A stretch of 64,000 nt of DNA, taken from positions 324 to 64,323 of the forward strand of contig BMPS01000001.1 of NCBI GenBank assembly GCA_014647715.1, written 5' to 3'. This document shows, one piece after another, positions 1-8,881 of this stretch. This stretch comes from Streptomyces cinereus (GTDB taxonomy: Bacteria > Pseudomonadota > Gammaproteobacteria > Pseudomonadales > Moraxellaceae). Under the pieces are notes generated by a model. The model was not told where the DNA came from. It searched no databases and saw only the letters and a list, made by a program, of their open reading frames with translations. Positions within the stretch are counted from its first letter, which is position 1, and every line of letters starts with the position of its first letter. The position numbers and the translations under genes were made by a program.

Positions 1-83
1 TATTTTTCGGTAGTCGGTTGAGTATGCCATTTTGTTATTGTAGCACTTCTAGATTTCTTTAACTATAGCTTAAAAAGCATGGG

Positions 84-773
84 TTAAATAGCCGTCATTA
101 AATGAATCAGCGCAGGGCCAAAAAATACCATAAATAACCCTGCCAACACCATCGTCAGACTGGCAATCACGCCTTCGCTTTCATGGCGCTGACTGGCTCT
201 TGCAGTACCAAAACCATGCGATGCATTACCCAATGCCACGCCGTGGGCAAGATGAAAACGGATTTTTGACCACGCCAGTACCATATCGCCAATCACCATG
301 CCGACCACCCCAGTAATTAAAGTAAATAGCGATACGAGCGCCGCTGAACCATGAATCTGCTGCGCCAAATCAATCGCAAATGGGGTAGAAATTGACCGTG
401 CCATCAAGCTGTAGGTGAGGGTGGCATCAAATTTAAACACGCTAGCAAACACCATAATGCTAGCAATACCCACCAACATGCCCACCACAATCGACACCGC
501 AAGCACGGCAGCATAGCGATAAATCAATTGACGATACTGATAAATCGGTATGGCAAATGCCACGGTGGCAGGGCCCAACAACTCAACAATCCAAGCGGTA
601 TCGGCAAAATAGGTTTGGTAAGAAATCCCAAGCACAATCATCAATACAATCGTTACCGTCGCCACCGTGATGGCAGGATTGAGCCAAAATTTTGGGAAAC
701 GGGCATATACCCGCTTTGCTAAAACATACGCCAAGATAGTCCAAAGTAAACAGCCGATAGAGATAATATTCAT
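84..773 (-). CDS. lrgB: LrgB/CidB-family membrane protein
   Basis: This 229-residue protein is very hydrophobic, with about six to seven membrane segments, and ends in a glycine- and alanine-rich helix. It matches the LrgB family (partner of LrgA), seen in segments such as SISTPFAIDLAQQI near residue 130 and a conserved GNASHGFGTA stretch near residue 183. In Staphylococcus the Lrg/Cid pairs modulate murein hydrolase activity and export of small metabolites; the role here is inferred. The gene lies just downstream of the LrgA-like gene on the same strand (44 bp apart), so the two are probably one operon. A LysR regulator is divergently encoded next door, the usual CidR-type arrangement. Length is normal. 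Confidence 0.9.
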   Translation of the reverse strand: MNIISIGCLLWTILAYVLAKRVYARFPKFWLNPAITVATVTIVLMIVLGISYQTYFADTAWIVELLGPATVAFAIPIYQYRQLIYRYAAVLAVSIVVGMLVGIASIMVFASVFKFDATLTYSLMARSISTPFAIDLAQQIHGSAALVSLFTLITGVVGMVIGDMVLAWSKIRFHLAHGVALGNASHGFGTARASQRHESEGVIASLTMVLAGLFMVFFGPALIHLMTAI

Positions 774-817
774 AGTAAATTACGATTGGTATGATTAATG
801 ATTCGTGATATGTTTGA

Positions 818-1321
818 TTATTGATGTGTATGGTGCTTGCGGCGATACAACACGCGTTTGACACGATTGCCTAGCATAAAAGTGAGGGCAGAGCTCAGCA
901 TCACCAGTGCTGTACTCACGACAATGGTAATCATCAACTGCCAACCTTTAGCAAAAAATAACTGCTGATATTGGGAAATCGACATCATCAGCGGAATAAA
1001 TAACAGCACCAACTCGCCCAAGATAAACTTAGCGCCGACATTGACCCAGTTGAGTTTAATGACCCCAGTCAATAGCAGTCCCAGCATCAAAAACAGCCCT
1101 ACAATGCCAGATGACATAGGGAGGTTAAATAATGTTTTGAGGATGTCAGCCGAGCCCCATACCACACCAATGAGGGTGATTTGCAGTAAAATTTTGACCA
1201 GTGGCTTTTGTAACATAGGGTCTATTTTATGGGGTAACACTTTATGGCGTAGTAGTTTATAGGGCACCAGTTTATGGGGTAATAGCTGCTGAAAAGTCGA
1301 AAGATTCATAGCGCGTTTCAT
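818..1321 (-). CDS. lrgA: LrgA/CidA-family holin-like protein with repeat-built N-terminus
   Basis: From about residue 36 on, this is a typical LrgA/CidA holin-like protein with four membrane segments and the motif PMSSGIVGLFLMLGLLLTG. Such proteins oligomerise in the inner membrane and work with LrgB. The ATG at 1321 is chosen over a TTG at 1330. It gives a cytosolic N-terminal extension of about 35 residues made of imperfect five-residue repeats (LPHKL-VPYKL-LRHKV-LPHKI), encoded by a 15-bp tandem repeat at 1226-1280. An ATG at 1216 would exclude the repeat and give the usual family length; neither start has a convincing Shine-Dalgarno, so the start is open. It is followed by lrgB and divergent from a LysR gene. 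Confidence 0.85.
   Translation of the reverse strand: MKRAMNLSTFQQLLPHKLVPYKLLRHKVLPHKIDPMLQKPLVKILLQITLIGVVWGSADILKTLFNLPMSSGIVGLFLMLGLLLTGVIKLNWVNVGAKFILGELVLLFIPLMMSISQYQQLFFAKGWQLMITIVVSTALVMLSSALTFMLGNRVKRVLYRRKHHTHQ
1226..1285 (-). repeat. 15-bp tandem repeat, four units, at lrgA 5' end
   Basis: The ten-base core tttatggggt, with small changes, starts at 1226, 1241, 1256 and 1271, giving an exact 15-bp period. Read on the minus strand it encodes five-residue repeats in the LrgA extension, or lies in its leader if translation begins at 1216. Confidence 0.85.
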
Positions 1322-1441
1322 GGTAAACAAGTCATCAATAATTAAGATATTTAGTATAAAAAAATCATTAACAAAAAATATGAATAATATTTTTAAAATT
1401 ATGCGTAAAATCTATAAAGCTATTTTGGGCAGTGCAAAAAC

Positions 1442-2341
1442 ATGATGACCTTAAAACAACTTCAATGCTTTATCACGGTGGTGAAAACCGGCGGATTTTC
1501 TCATGCTGCCGATACCTTGAGTTTGACGCAGCCAACCGTCACCAAAGCCATTTCTAATTTGGAAGATACGCTAGGGGTGGCGCTTTTTGATAAGCAACTG
1601 ATGAGCCGCAAGCGGGATATTGCGCTGACCGAAATTGGTGCATTGGTATATGAGCAGGCGCAGACTGTGTTACAACAAGTCGGCTACCTTGAGCAGACGG
1701 TGACACAATATCAGCACATGGATCGTGGACAGCTGCGGCTAGGGTTGTCACCGCTCGGGGGTGAGTTATTGAGCGATGCGATTTTTGAGTTTTATCAAAC
1801 CCATCGCCATATTGAGCTGTCGTTGCTAGAAGATGGCGCAGAGTGGTTAAAACAAGCCTTGCTCGATGATACGCTTGATGTGTGTACCTTGATGCAACCG
1901 ATAGAAGAGGACTTTGATTGTATCCCAGTATGCGATTATCCCATTATGATGGTGGCACACCGGCAGCATATGGGCAATACCATCAAACAAGTGACTTTAA
2001 AATCCTTAAAAAATGCGTCGTTAATGTTGTTTGCGTCCCATTCGTCATTTACCTCAATGATTGTCGAAGAATGCCAAAAACTCGGCTTTGAACCCAATAT
2101 CGTTTGCCACACCAACCAATGGCAACTACTGACAACCTTGTTGAAAAAAAACATGGGGGTAACGCTACTGCCCAAATATTATACCGATAAACTCGATGAC
2201 AAACAGCTGGTTTGCCTGCCGCTCGTCCAGCCCAATTTGACTTGGCAAATGGTGATAGCATGGCGAAAACACCGACCGCTGACCCCAGCGATGCAAGCTT
2301 GGTTAAACGTAGTACAGCGCCAAGCTAATAATAAAGTTTAA
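1442..2341 (+). CDS. LysR-family transcriptional regulator (CidR-like)
   Basis: A 299-residue LysR-type regulator. Residues 3-60 form the winged helix-turn-helix (TLKQLQCFITVVKTGGFSHA, then LTQPTVTKAISNLE), and residues 90-290 form the two-lobed effector domain beginning GQLRLGLSPLG. It is divergent from lrgA across about 120 bp of AT-rich DNA, where LysR proteins usually bind to control both themselves and the neighbour. By analogy with CidR of Gram-positives it probably regulates lrgAB, but the effector cannot be told from sequence. The first two codons are both ATG; either may start. An imperfect 13-bp direct repeat (2343-2368) directly follows its stop codon. Confidence 0.9.
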   Translation: MMTLKQLQCFITVVKTGGFSHAADTLSLTQPTVTKAISNLEDTLGVALFDKQLMSRKRDIALTEIGALVYEQAQTVLQQVGYLEQTVTQYQHMDRGQLRLGLSPLGGELLSDAIFEFYQTHRHIELSLLEDGAEWLKQALLDDTLDVCTLMQPIEEDFDCIPVCDYPIMMVAHRQHMGNTIKQVTLKSLKNASLMLFASHSSFTSMIVEECQKLGFEPNIVCHTNQWQLLTTLLKKNMGVTLLPKYYTDKLDDKQLVCLPLVQPNLTWQMVIAWRKHRPLTPAMQAWLNVVQRQANNKV

Positions 2342-2342
2342 A

Positions 2343-2368
2343 AGGAAAGCTTAATAGGAAAGTTTAAT
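2343..2368. repeat. 13-bp direct repeat
   Basis: Two adjacent copies of aggaaagyttaat lie immediately after the LysR stop codon. It is one of many short tandem duplications in this window. The rest of 2369-2552 shows only an AT-rich stretch likely to hold the cysK promoter. Confidence 0.75.
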
Positions 2369-2552
2369 CAACAGGCTATAAATATTTGATAAACTTTTTA
2401 TAGCACCGTATTACGGCTTTGTGTTACAGCCTTGTATTATAGACCCGGGTGTTAATGCTTTTTGATATATGGAATTTACCAAATGGCGTTAGACAGCGCA
2501 AAATCACTGCCGTAAAATCATTCAACAATACCTCAAAAAAAAGGGAATACTT

Positions 2553-3569
2553 ATGCTACAACAACCTGATGATCACTACACTGCACCCGCCAACCTTGGC
2601 ACAGCGGTATATGCCAACAATGCCGATGCGATTGGTAACACGCCGCTGGTGCGTCTTAACCATATCATGCCACAGGGGGTGACTGTGCTTGCCAAAATCG
2701 AAAGCCGTAACCCGGCGTTTTCGGTAAAATGCCGAATCGGTGCGGGCATGGTGCAAGCCGCCGAGCAAGCAGGGTTATTAAAGCCAGGTATGCAAATCAT
2801 CGAGCCGACGAGCGGTAACACGGGGATTGCGCTGGCGTTTGTGGCAGCAGCCAAAGGGTATAAAATCACGCTAACCATGCCAGCCTCGATGAGTATGGAG
2901 CGCCGTAAAGTGCTTGCCGCCTTGGGCGCACATTTGGTACTCACTGAGCCTTCGCTAGGTATGAAAGGGGCGGTGGAAGCTGCGCAAGAAATCCATGACA
3001 ACCATCCTGGCGAATACTTTTTGCCGCAACAATTTGATAACCCTGCCAACCCAAACACCCATGTCAAAACCACCGCACCTGAGATTTTTAATGCCACTGC
3101 GGGTAAGGTCGATGCGCTAGTCGCAGGCGTGGGTACAGGCGGGACGATTTCAGGTATCGCCCGTTATTTTAAACAAATCAAAAATCAGCCGCTTTATACC
3201 GTCGCGGTTGAGCCTGCGGAATCACCGATTATTACCCAGACGCGTGAAGGCAAGCCCATCACCCCAGGCCCCCATAAAATCCAAGGGATTGGCGCCAACT
3301 TTATCCCAAAAAATCTTGCGCTTGATTTGCTTGATGAAGTCATCACGGTAACTGGCGATGATGCGATTGCATGGGCAAGACGGGCAATGACCCAAGAAGG
3401 TATTTTATGTGGTATCTCTTGTGGGGCAGCGCTGCAGGCGACGTATCAACTAGCAAGCCGCCCTGAGATGCAAGGCAAAACCATTGTGGTTATTTTGCCA
3501 GACAGTGGTGAGCGCTATTTAACCAGTGTGCTATTTGATGGTATCTTCACTGGCAAGAACTTTAATTAA
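2553..3569 (+). CDS. cysK: Cysteine synthase A
   Basis: O-acetylserine (thiol)-lyase, which makes L-cysteine from O-acetylserine and sulfide using pyridoxal phosphate in the cytosol. The PLP lysine is Lys59 in SVKCRIG. The substrate loop [11 protein letters not shown] is at about 84-94, and the phosphate-binding [10 protein letters not shown] follows near 190. The C-terminal [10 protein letters not shown] is typical. At 338 residues it is slightly longer than E. coli CysK because of an N-terminal extension of about 20 residues. The ATG at 2553 follows an AAGGGA ribosome binding site. It stands alone between a LysR gene and a MATE gene; its partner cysE lies 15 kb away in the same window. A good terminator follows. 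Confidence 0.96.
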   Translation: MLQQPDDHYTAPANLGTAVYANNADAIGNTPLVRLNHIMPQGVTVLAKIESRNPAFSVKCRIGAGMVQAAEQAGLLKPGMQIIEPTSGNTGIALAFVAAAKGYKITLTMPASMSMERRKVLAALGAHLVLTEPSLGMKGAVEAAQEIHDNHPGEYFLPQQFDNPANPNTHVKTTAPEIFNATAGKVDALVAGVGTGGTISGIARYFKQIKNQPLYTVAVEPAESPIITQTREGKPITPGPHKIQGIGANFIPKNLALDLLDEVITVTGDDAIAWARRAMTQEGILCGISCGAALQATYQLASRPEMQGKTIVVILPDSGERYLTSVLFDGIFTGKNFN

Positions 3570-3587
3570 TAAATTTTCATGAACGAT

Positions 3588-3616
3588 AAAAAAGGGCGTT
3601 AGTTAGCCCTTTTTTA
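3588..3616 (+). terminator. Rho-independent terminator after cysK
   Basis: Stem aaagggc / gccctttt with loop gttagtta, followed by a run of T. It lies 20 bp after the cysK stop codon. Confidence 0.85.
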
Positions 3617-3776
3617 ATTTATTTTTAATTTAAAATTGCTATAAAAATCATCGGTTTAATAACCCAAATATTGTCATCAACCCATAACGAATAACCCACA
3701 ATAAATAGCCTAAGCGAACTTTTCAATCATTGCCAATCATTTTTCTTTTTAAGTGGTTTTTATTACCGACTTATTT

Positions 3777-5177
3777 TTATTGCCAAGCCATTTTTAAGCG
3801 TTTTTGCTGACGTAATAAACGCGTCCCTAACAGTAGTGACGCCAATCCCAGCGCTGCAACCAGCGCGATCCAAAACCCTTTAGCCCCCATATCGGTATGG
3901 CGCACCAAATAGGTACCCAGCGGAATCGCCACCACCCAATAGCAAAACAAGGTGATAAACATCGGCACTGTGGTATCTTGCATACCGCGCAAAATCCCCG
4001 CAAAATTGACCTGCCAGGCATCAAACAACTGATACACGGTGGCAAACCCTAATAACAGCGCGGCTTGCTGAATCACTTGGGGATTTTCACTAAAGAAAGT
4101 TGGCAAGGTTTGCCGAAAAATGGCAGTTAACAACATGCTAATCACCGCAAATGACGTGGCTACGGCAATGCCGATGAGCTTGATGCGTTTAAGCTCTCGG
4201 TAATCTTTGGCGCCATAGCGATTTGACACCATGATGGTGAGCGCCATCGCGACTGAAAACGGGAACATAAATAACTGCGATGAAATCGTCAACGCTACCT
4301 GATGGCTTGCCACCGCGATTTCACCCAGTGGGCTGATGATAATGGAAGCTAGACTAAACGCGCTCACTTCAAAAAAAATCGACATACCAATGGGAATACC
4401 AATCGATAATTGCTGACGCAACTGAGCAAAATCCATACCGGCAAAATTGGCAAAAAAGCGCTGGTTGGCAAAATCTGGCTGGGGGCTCAGAGTCAAATAG
4501 CTTACCAACATCAATAAATTTATCCATAACGCAATCCCAGAGGCGAAACCACAGCCTGCGCCGCCCATAGCAGGAATCAGCACAGTTTCGCCGAGGGTGA
4601 CGCCATGAATAAACGCATAGCTGAGCGGCACATTTAAAATCAAACCAATCAGGCTAATCACCATGACCACGGTGGGATGTTTTAAGCTTTCGGTGTAGCA
4701 GCGCAGCGAGGTGTATAGACAGACTGCAGGAAACCCAAAAGAGATACCAAACAAGAATTTTTGGGCGATATGCTGAATATCCTTCGGTACCTTCATCCAA
4801 TCAAACAAATAATGCAGTTGATTGACCAGCACAAACCCTATAATACCGATGATAAGCGCCAGCCACAGCGATTGTTGGGTGATAAATGGCACTTTTTGTA
4901 GTTGCTGCTGACCAATCGCTTCCCCAATCAATGGCGTGGTGGCAAGCAAAATACCAACCGCCAGCAAAAACGTGGGCATCCAAATACCCGCGCCGATTGC
5001 TACGCCCGATAAATCTAGCGCGGAGACTTGCCCAGCGAGTAAGGTATCGACCAAGGCGAGCCCTGACTGGCAAATCTGGGTGATTAAAATAGGTAAGGTC
5101 AAGACAAATAATTGTTTTAAGTCTTGACGAGCAATAGCTGACAGCATGTAATGACCAAATATTCGTTGAAAATTCAA
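3777..5177 (-). CDS. MATE-family multidrug efflux transporter (NorM type)
   Basis: A 466-residue integral membrane protein with about twelve hydrophobic segments in two homologous halves. N-terminal features such as LPILITQICQSGLALVDTLLAG and the central SIGIPIGMSIFFEVSAFSL mark the multidrug and toxin extrusion family. These carriers export cationic drugs and dyes in exchange for Na+ or H+; substrates cannot be told here. Length matches NorM and family members. It is monocistronic, convergent with cysK, with the lipoprotein gene upstream on the same strand but separated by a terminator (5284-5324). The ATG at 5177 is adopted; an ATG at residue 11 (MLSAIARQDL) is an alternative start. Confidence 0.93.
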   Translation of the reverse strand: MNFQRIFGHYMLSAIARQDLKQLFVLTLPILITQICQSGLALVDTLLAGQVSALDLSGVAIGAGIWMPTFLLAVGILLATTPLIGEAIGQQQLQKVPFITQQSLWLALIIGIIGFVLVNQLHYLFDWMKVPKDIQHIAQKFLFGISFGFPAVCLYTSLRCYTESLKHPTVVMVISLIGLILNVPLSYAFIHGVTLGETVLIPAMGGAGCGFASGIALWINLLMLVSYLTLSPQPDFANQRFFANFAGMDFAQLRQQLSIGIPIGMSIFFEVSAFSLASIIISPLGEIAVASHQVALTISSQLFMFPFSVAMALTIMVSNRYGAKDYRELKRIKLIGIAVATSFAVISMLLTAIFRQTLPTFFSENPQVIQQAALLLGFATVYQLFDAWQVNFAGILRGMQDTTVPMFITLFCYWVVAIPLGTYLVRHTDMGAKGFWIALVAALGLASLLLGTRLLRQQKRLKMAWQ

Positions 5178-5283
5178 TAAAGGCGGCAGTTTAACAGATT
5201 TTGCGGCATGATTTTTTATTGTTTAATTTATTGTTTAACAGGTCAAAAAAGTTAGCGTTTGATTGTGGTAGCATGAACATAAA

Positions 5284-5324
5284 AAAGCCTTTATCAAATG
5301 TCGCCACAATTTGATAAAGGCTTT
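5284..5324 (-). terminator. Strong terminator of the lipoprotein gene
   Basis: A 16-bp stem (aaagcctttatcaaat against its complement) with a nine-base loop, ending in a T run on the minus strand. It is 16 bp past the stop of the 5340-6425 gene. Confidence 0.9.
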
Positions 5325-5339
5325 CTTCAACAGTAGCTT

Positions 5340-6425
5340 TTAAAGCGCTTTAATCATGGCTTGATAGCCTGTCAGTTTATTGGTCGCATCAAAAGTTTGT
5401 ACCACAAACGCGTAATTGGCTTTGGTGGCATCCACAAAGGGGGTAAAAGTAGTGCCGTAGGTTAATTGGTTAGTGCGTACAAAACCCATACCGCGGTCAG
5501 TGGCTTTATCCAAATTGATTTGGGTAACAAGCGTGCGAGCGGTGTTAGCAGGCGCAGTCCAATTGAGGTTTAGGGTACTACCTGTCCCCGTAAGATTAAC
5601 GCCTAAATTGCCGACAGTAGCAGTAAGTGGCAATACTTTAAAATCGCCATCGCCGCCTAAGGTATAGTTGACATCACAGCCGTCTTTATTGTCAGATAAT
5701 TGTTTGCCAAAATCGACACCCACCTGATAACTATATTGACCATCCCAATAATCGCGATTACTATCATAATCGCCATTAAATGGCATGCCCGCCATAGAGG
5801 TTTTTAATTTGTCAAACTGTAAAAATTTAAGAACCGTATTATCAAATTTTGCTGCTGGGTCGAGTGTGCCAGACAGCACACCACCGATTGCTTCGTCAGT
5901 TTTAATAGCGTTTTTTTCTGTGGTTAAGGTGTTTGGGTCTTGGCAAGTTTTTTGTTGATAGCTCATTTGACCATACACCGAGGCGGCATAATCATTGCCA
6001 ATATCAAAATACACCACACCTAGGTCGCTATCATTGGGCTCGTTGTCGTTATCTTCTACAAAATAGCCAACATACAACCCCCCTTTACCGCCTTCTGGGG
6101 TGATTTTGTCCAAAAAATTATCTAAGCTGTCTTCGGGCAAAAAGATACTTTGTAAAATCTCTGCCATGCTTTTTTCTTTATTGGTTAATTTATCCTCGAC
6201 TTTTTTGTAGGCAGCGCGGACATCGGTTGCAATGTTTTTATAACTATTATTGGCATCGTTTAGGGCATTGTCGACAGTCTCACTACCTGAGCCGCCACAC
6301 GCAGATAGTGCGATGGTTAACGCAGTTAGCATGCCTATTTTATAAGATGCTTTTTTATAAGGCACCTTTTTACATGGCGCTTTTTTACAAGACGCTTTTT
6401 TATCAGGCACTTGGGTATATGACAT
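5340..6425 (-). CDS. Hypothetical lipoprotein with repeat-extended signal peptide
   Basis: A 361-residue protein I do not recognise. The lipobox LSAC, with acylated Cys43, ends a signal peptide whose hydrophobic core starts at residue 32 (MLTALTIAL). The preceding 30 residues are lysine- and cysteine-rich five-residue repeats (KKASC-KKAPC-KKVPY-KKASY), encoded by a 15-bp tandem repeat at 6331-6420. The ATG at 6425 is well supported by a GGAAGGA ribosome binding site eight bases upstream, so the repeats really are translated. The mature part is acidic, with a region rich in D and N and a C-terminal half that could be a beta-sandwich resembling fibronectin type III (inference from the NLNWTAPANTARTL stretch). 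It is monocistronic, with its own terminator, and divergent from hemW. Confidence 0.75.
   Translation of the reverse strand: MSYTQVPDKKASCKKAPCKKVPYKKASYKIGMLTALTIALSACGGSGSETVDNALNDANNSYKNIATDVRAAYKKVEDKLTNKEKSMAEILQSIFLPEDSLDNFLDKITPEGGKGGLYVGYFVEDNDNEPNDSDLGVVYFDIGNDYAASVYGQMSYQQKTCQDPNTLTTEKNAIKTDEAIGGVLSGTLDPAAKFDNTVLKFLQFDKLKTSMAGMPFNGDYDSNRDYWDGQYSYQVGVDFGKQLSDNKDGCDVNYTLGGDGDFKVLPLTATVGNLGVNLTGTGSTLNLNWTAPANTARTLVTQINLDKATDRGMGFVRTNQLTYGTTFTPFVDATKANYAFVVQTFDATNKLTGYQAMIKAL
6331..6420 (-). repeat. 15-bp tandem repeat, six units, in lipoprotein signal peptide
   Basis: Units start at 6331, 6346, 6361, 6376, 6391 and 6406. On the plus strand each resembles g-rygcttttttataa. All remain in frame, so the repeat adds five residues per copy to the positively charged n-region of the signal peptide. 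Confidence 0.9.
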
Positions 6426-6508
6426 GATGACAATCCTTCCTTGATAATAGATGAAATAGCAATAACAAATAGCGATAAATTGTTAAATAAAATCAAAATA
6501 AAAGTTTG

Positions 6509-6582
6509 GGCTATGCTACCATTGTTATTTTTTAAAGTATAGCCAAATAGTAACGATTATCATCAAAAAATTGCTGGCTATA
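6509..6582. promoter_or_regulatory. Three copies of an ATAGCC motif between divergent genes
   Basis: tatagcca at 6538-6545 and tggctata at 6575-6582 form a perfect 8-bp inverted repeat with centres 37 bp apart. A third related copy, ggctat, is at 6509-6514. They lie in the region between the divergent lipoprotein gene and hemW, overlapping possible promoter elements (ttgctg at 6571 for hemW). This could be an operator, but no regulator is known. Confidence 0.4.
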
Positions 6583-6622
6583 GTGTGTTAAATTATCAAT
6601 CAAATGAATTAGTTACTGATTA

Positions 6623-7771
6623 ATGCCAAATTCAAACCTTATCCCTTTATCGCTTTATATCCATATTCCTTGGTGTGTTAAAAAATGCCCGTATTGTGAT
6701 TTTAATTCACATGAAAGCCGTACACCGATTGATTTTGTAGGCTATGTTGATGCCTTATTAGACGATTTAAAAACCCAGCTAAGCTTTGTACAAGGGCGCA
6801 AGATTGCCACCATTTTTATTGGGGGCGGCACGCCATCGCTGCTGCCCATTGCACAATATCAGCAGCTTTTTGCGGGCATCAATGCTCAGTTAACACTGAC
6901 GCACGATTGTGAAATCACCATGGAAGCCAATCCTGCCACCGTGGAGCATGCGCCATTTCATGAATATTTAGCGGTCGGTATCAATCGGTTGTCGCTTGGC
7001 GTACAAAGTTTTCAAACCCAAAAACTTGCTGCCTTGGGGCGGATTCATAACCCGCAGCAAGCGCTTTTAGCTATTGCCAATGCCCAGCAAGCAGGGTTTA
7101 AAAAGTTAAATGTCGACTTAATGCATGGCTTGCCCAATCAAACATTGGCAGACGCCCTGAGCGATTTGCAGCAAGCGATTGATTTGGGCGTTTCGCATAT
7201 TTCGTGGTATCAGCTCACCATTGAGCCCAATACCGTGTTTTATCGCAATACGCCGATTTTGCCCGATGACGAGATATTGGTGGATATTTTTGAGCAAGGC
7301 GCTCAGCTTTTGAAAGCCAATGGGTTTGTGCAATACGAAGTGTCCGCATGGTCAAGGCAGGCGGATTTTCAGCCCAGTCAGCATAATCTCAATTATTGGC
7401 AGTTTGGCGATTATCTGGCGATTGGGGCAGGCGCGCATGGTAAAGTCACGCGACCTGATGGCATTTACCGGTTTAGTAAATCTCGCTTACCAAAAGATTA
7501 TATAGTTAATCAGTCAGCGATAGGTTGGCAAGCCATCGAGCCGTCTGATTTACCGTTTGAATTTATGATGAATGGGCTGCGGCTAAAAAATGGGGTGCCC
7601 AAACACTTTTGGACAGAGAAGACAGGCTTGGCATGGTCAGTCATTGAGCCGCAATTGATAAAACTACACAATCGTGGTTTGGTTGAGCTAAGCGGTGACC
7701 ATATCCACTGCACAGCGCAAGGATTTTTATTTTTAAACCAAGTGCTGCAAGAATTTTTACCCGATGACTAA
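6623..7771 (+). CDS. hemW: Radical SAM heme chaperone HemW
   Basis: A 382-residue HemW (formerly called HemN-like coproporphyrinogen oxidase). The radical SAM cluster motif CxxxCxxC is C18-C22-C25 in WCVKKCPYCDF, and the following GGGTPSLL is the SAM-binding loop. Unlike true HemN, the family is thought to carry heme to membrane targets such as respiratory enzymes. That agrees with the cytochrome maturation genes elsewhere in the window. Length is usual. The ATG at 6623 is the only reasonable start, although its ribosome binding site is weak. It is followed by tatD after 78 bp on the same strand and may be cotranscribed with it. Confidence 0.93.
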   Translation: MPNSNLIPLSLYIHIPWCVKKCPYCDFNSHESRTPIDFVGYVDALLDDLKTQLSFVQGRKIATIFIGGGTPSLLPIAQYQQLFAGINAQLTLTHDCEITMEANPATVEHAPFHEYLAVGINRLSLGVQSFQTQKLAALGRIHNPQQALLAIANAQQAGFKKLNVDLMHGLPNQTLADALSDLQQAIDLGVSHISWYQLTIEPNTVFYRNTPILPDDEILVDIFEQGAQLLKANGFVQYEVSAWSRQADFQPSQHNLNYWQFGDYLAIGAGAHGKVTRPDGIYRFSKSRLPKDYIVNQSAIGWQAIEPSDLPFEFMMNGLRLKNGVPKHFWTEKTGLAWSVIEPQLIKLHNRGLVELSGDHIHCTAQGFLFLNQVLQEFLPDD

Positions 7772-7849
7772 CGCTTTGACGGTGCATTTGATTGAATTTA
7801 TGCGCCGCAGCCTTATTTAAGCGTCAATCAATTAAAAAAAGAGAATGAT

Positions 7850-8635
7850 ATGTTTACCGATACCCATGCCCATCTAAACCGTTTGGATTTAGAAAAATAT
7901 CAAGGTGATATCCGTCAAGCCTTACAAGCCGCCAAGGATGCCAATGTGCAGCGGATTATGGCGATTATGTGTGAGCTGGATGAATACGATGCTATTTATG
8001 AGATTATCAATACAAAAATTGACGGGCTGACGTTGGGGATGAGTGTGGGCGTGCATCCCTGCGAAGACATTGCCATGCTAAAAAGTGCAACGGTTGAAAC
8101 ACTTGTTGAAATGGCAAATCAGCCGCATGTTTGGGCGATTGGCGAGACCGGGCTAGATTATTATTGGTCAACAGAAAACAGCGGCGAGCAAAAAGCGAGC
8201 TTTGCCCGCCATATCCATGCCAGCCAGCACCTAAAAAAACCCATTATCGTCCATACCCGTGAGGCGAAACACGATACATTGGACTTATTAAAAGCAGAAA
8301 AAGCCGAGCATGGCATTATTCATTGCTTTACGGAAGATTATGACACCGCCAAAAAAGCCTTGGACTTGGGTTTTTATATTTCTTTATCAGGGATTGTGAC
8401 CTTTAAAAACGCCACTGAATTACAAGCAGTGGCGAAAAAACTGCCTAAAGATCGCATTTTGATTGAAACCGACAGCCCATACCTTGCGCCAGTGCCCAAA
8501 CGCGGCAAATCTAATGAGCCTGCTTTTGTGCCCTATGTGGCGGATTTTCTCGCCAAGCATTATGACATGCCAGTGGATGAGTTCGCGCACTTAACCCATC
8601 AAAATTTTGACGCATTATTACATCAATATGCTTAA
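7850..8635 (+). CDS. TatD-family metal-dependent hydrolase
   Basis: A 261-residue TIM-barrel hydrolase of the TatD/YcfH/YjjV family, whose members have 3'-5' DNase or quality-control activities. Metal ligands visible are H6 and H8 (DTHAHL), the Glu in GETGLDYY, His in VHTREA, the IHCF histidine and the late ETDSPYLAP aspartate, so it should be active. It follows hemW on the same strand. An AAAAGAGAATGAT stretch serves as the ribosome binding site. Which of the three TatD subgroups it belongs to cannot be settled by eye. Confidence 0.93.
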   Translation: MFTDTHAHLNRLDLEKYQGDIRQALQAAKDANVQRIMAIMCELDEYDAIYEIINTKIDGLTLGMSVGVHPCEDIAMLKSATVETLVEMANQPHVWAIGETGLDYYWSTENSGEQKASFARHIHASQHLKKPIIVHTREAKHDTLDLLKAEKAEHGIIHCFTEDYDTAKKALDLGFYISLSGIVTFKNATELQAVAKKLPKDRILIETDSPYLAPVPKRGKSNEPAFVPYVADFLAKHYDMPVDEFAHLTHQNFDALLHQYA

Positions 8636-8731
8636 AAATAGTTAAACAAATCTTTATACTTTATTAAGTAGGTAATAAAATTTATGTGATAAAACATTTG
8701 GCAATGACTCATCAGTCATGTATCATACGTA

Positions 8732-8796
8732 GCAACCTTGCTCTTATGTTACTAAGCGAGGTTAGTAAGCTAAGTTACTAAGCGAGCATTTTTTTA
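8732..8796. repeat. Repeat of gttactaagcgag with nested hairpins
   Basis: gttactaagcgag occurs at 8748-8760 and 8774-8786. Between them ttagtaa-gctaag-ttactaa forms a hairpin, and an upstream arm aaccttgct pairs with agcgaggtt. A T run follows at 8789-8795. It may terminate the tatD transcript or act as a small structured element; otherwise 8636-8881 holds no gene. Confidence 0.5.
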
Positions 8797-8881
8797 TCAT
8801 TTAACAGTTGTGCGTAGATGGGTTGATGTAACGGGTCTCGTCAACAATAGGGGCTACTAGAACAGATTGATGGAGTAATCA

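Noticed and set aside
2449-2682. ORF overlapping the cysK start
   Set aside because: It lies in another frame of cysK and has no homology-like features.
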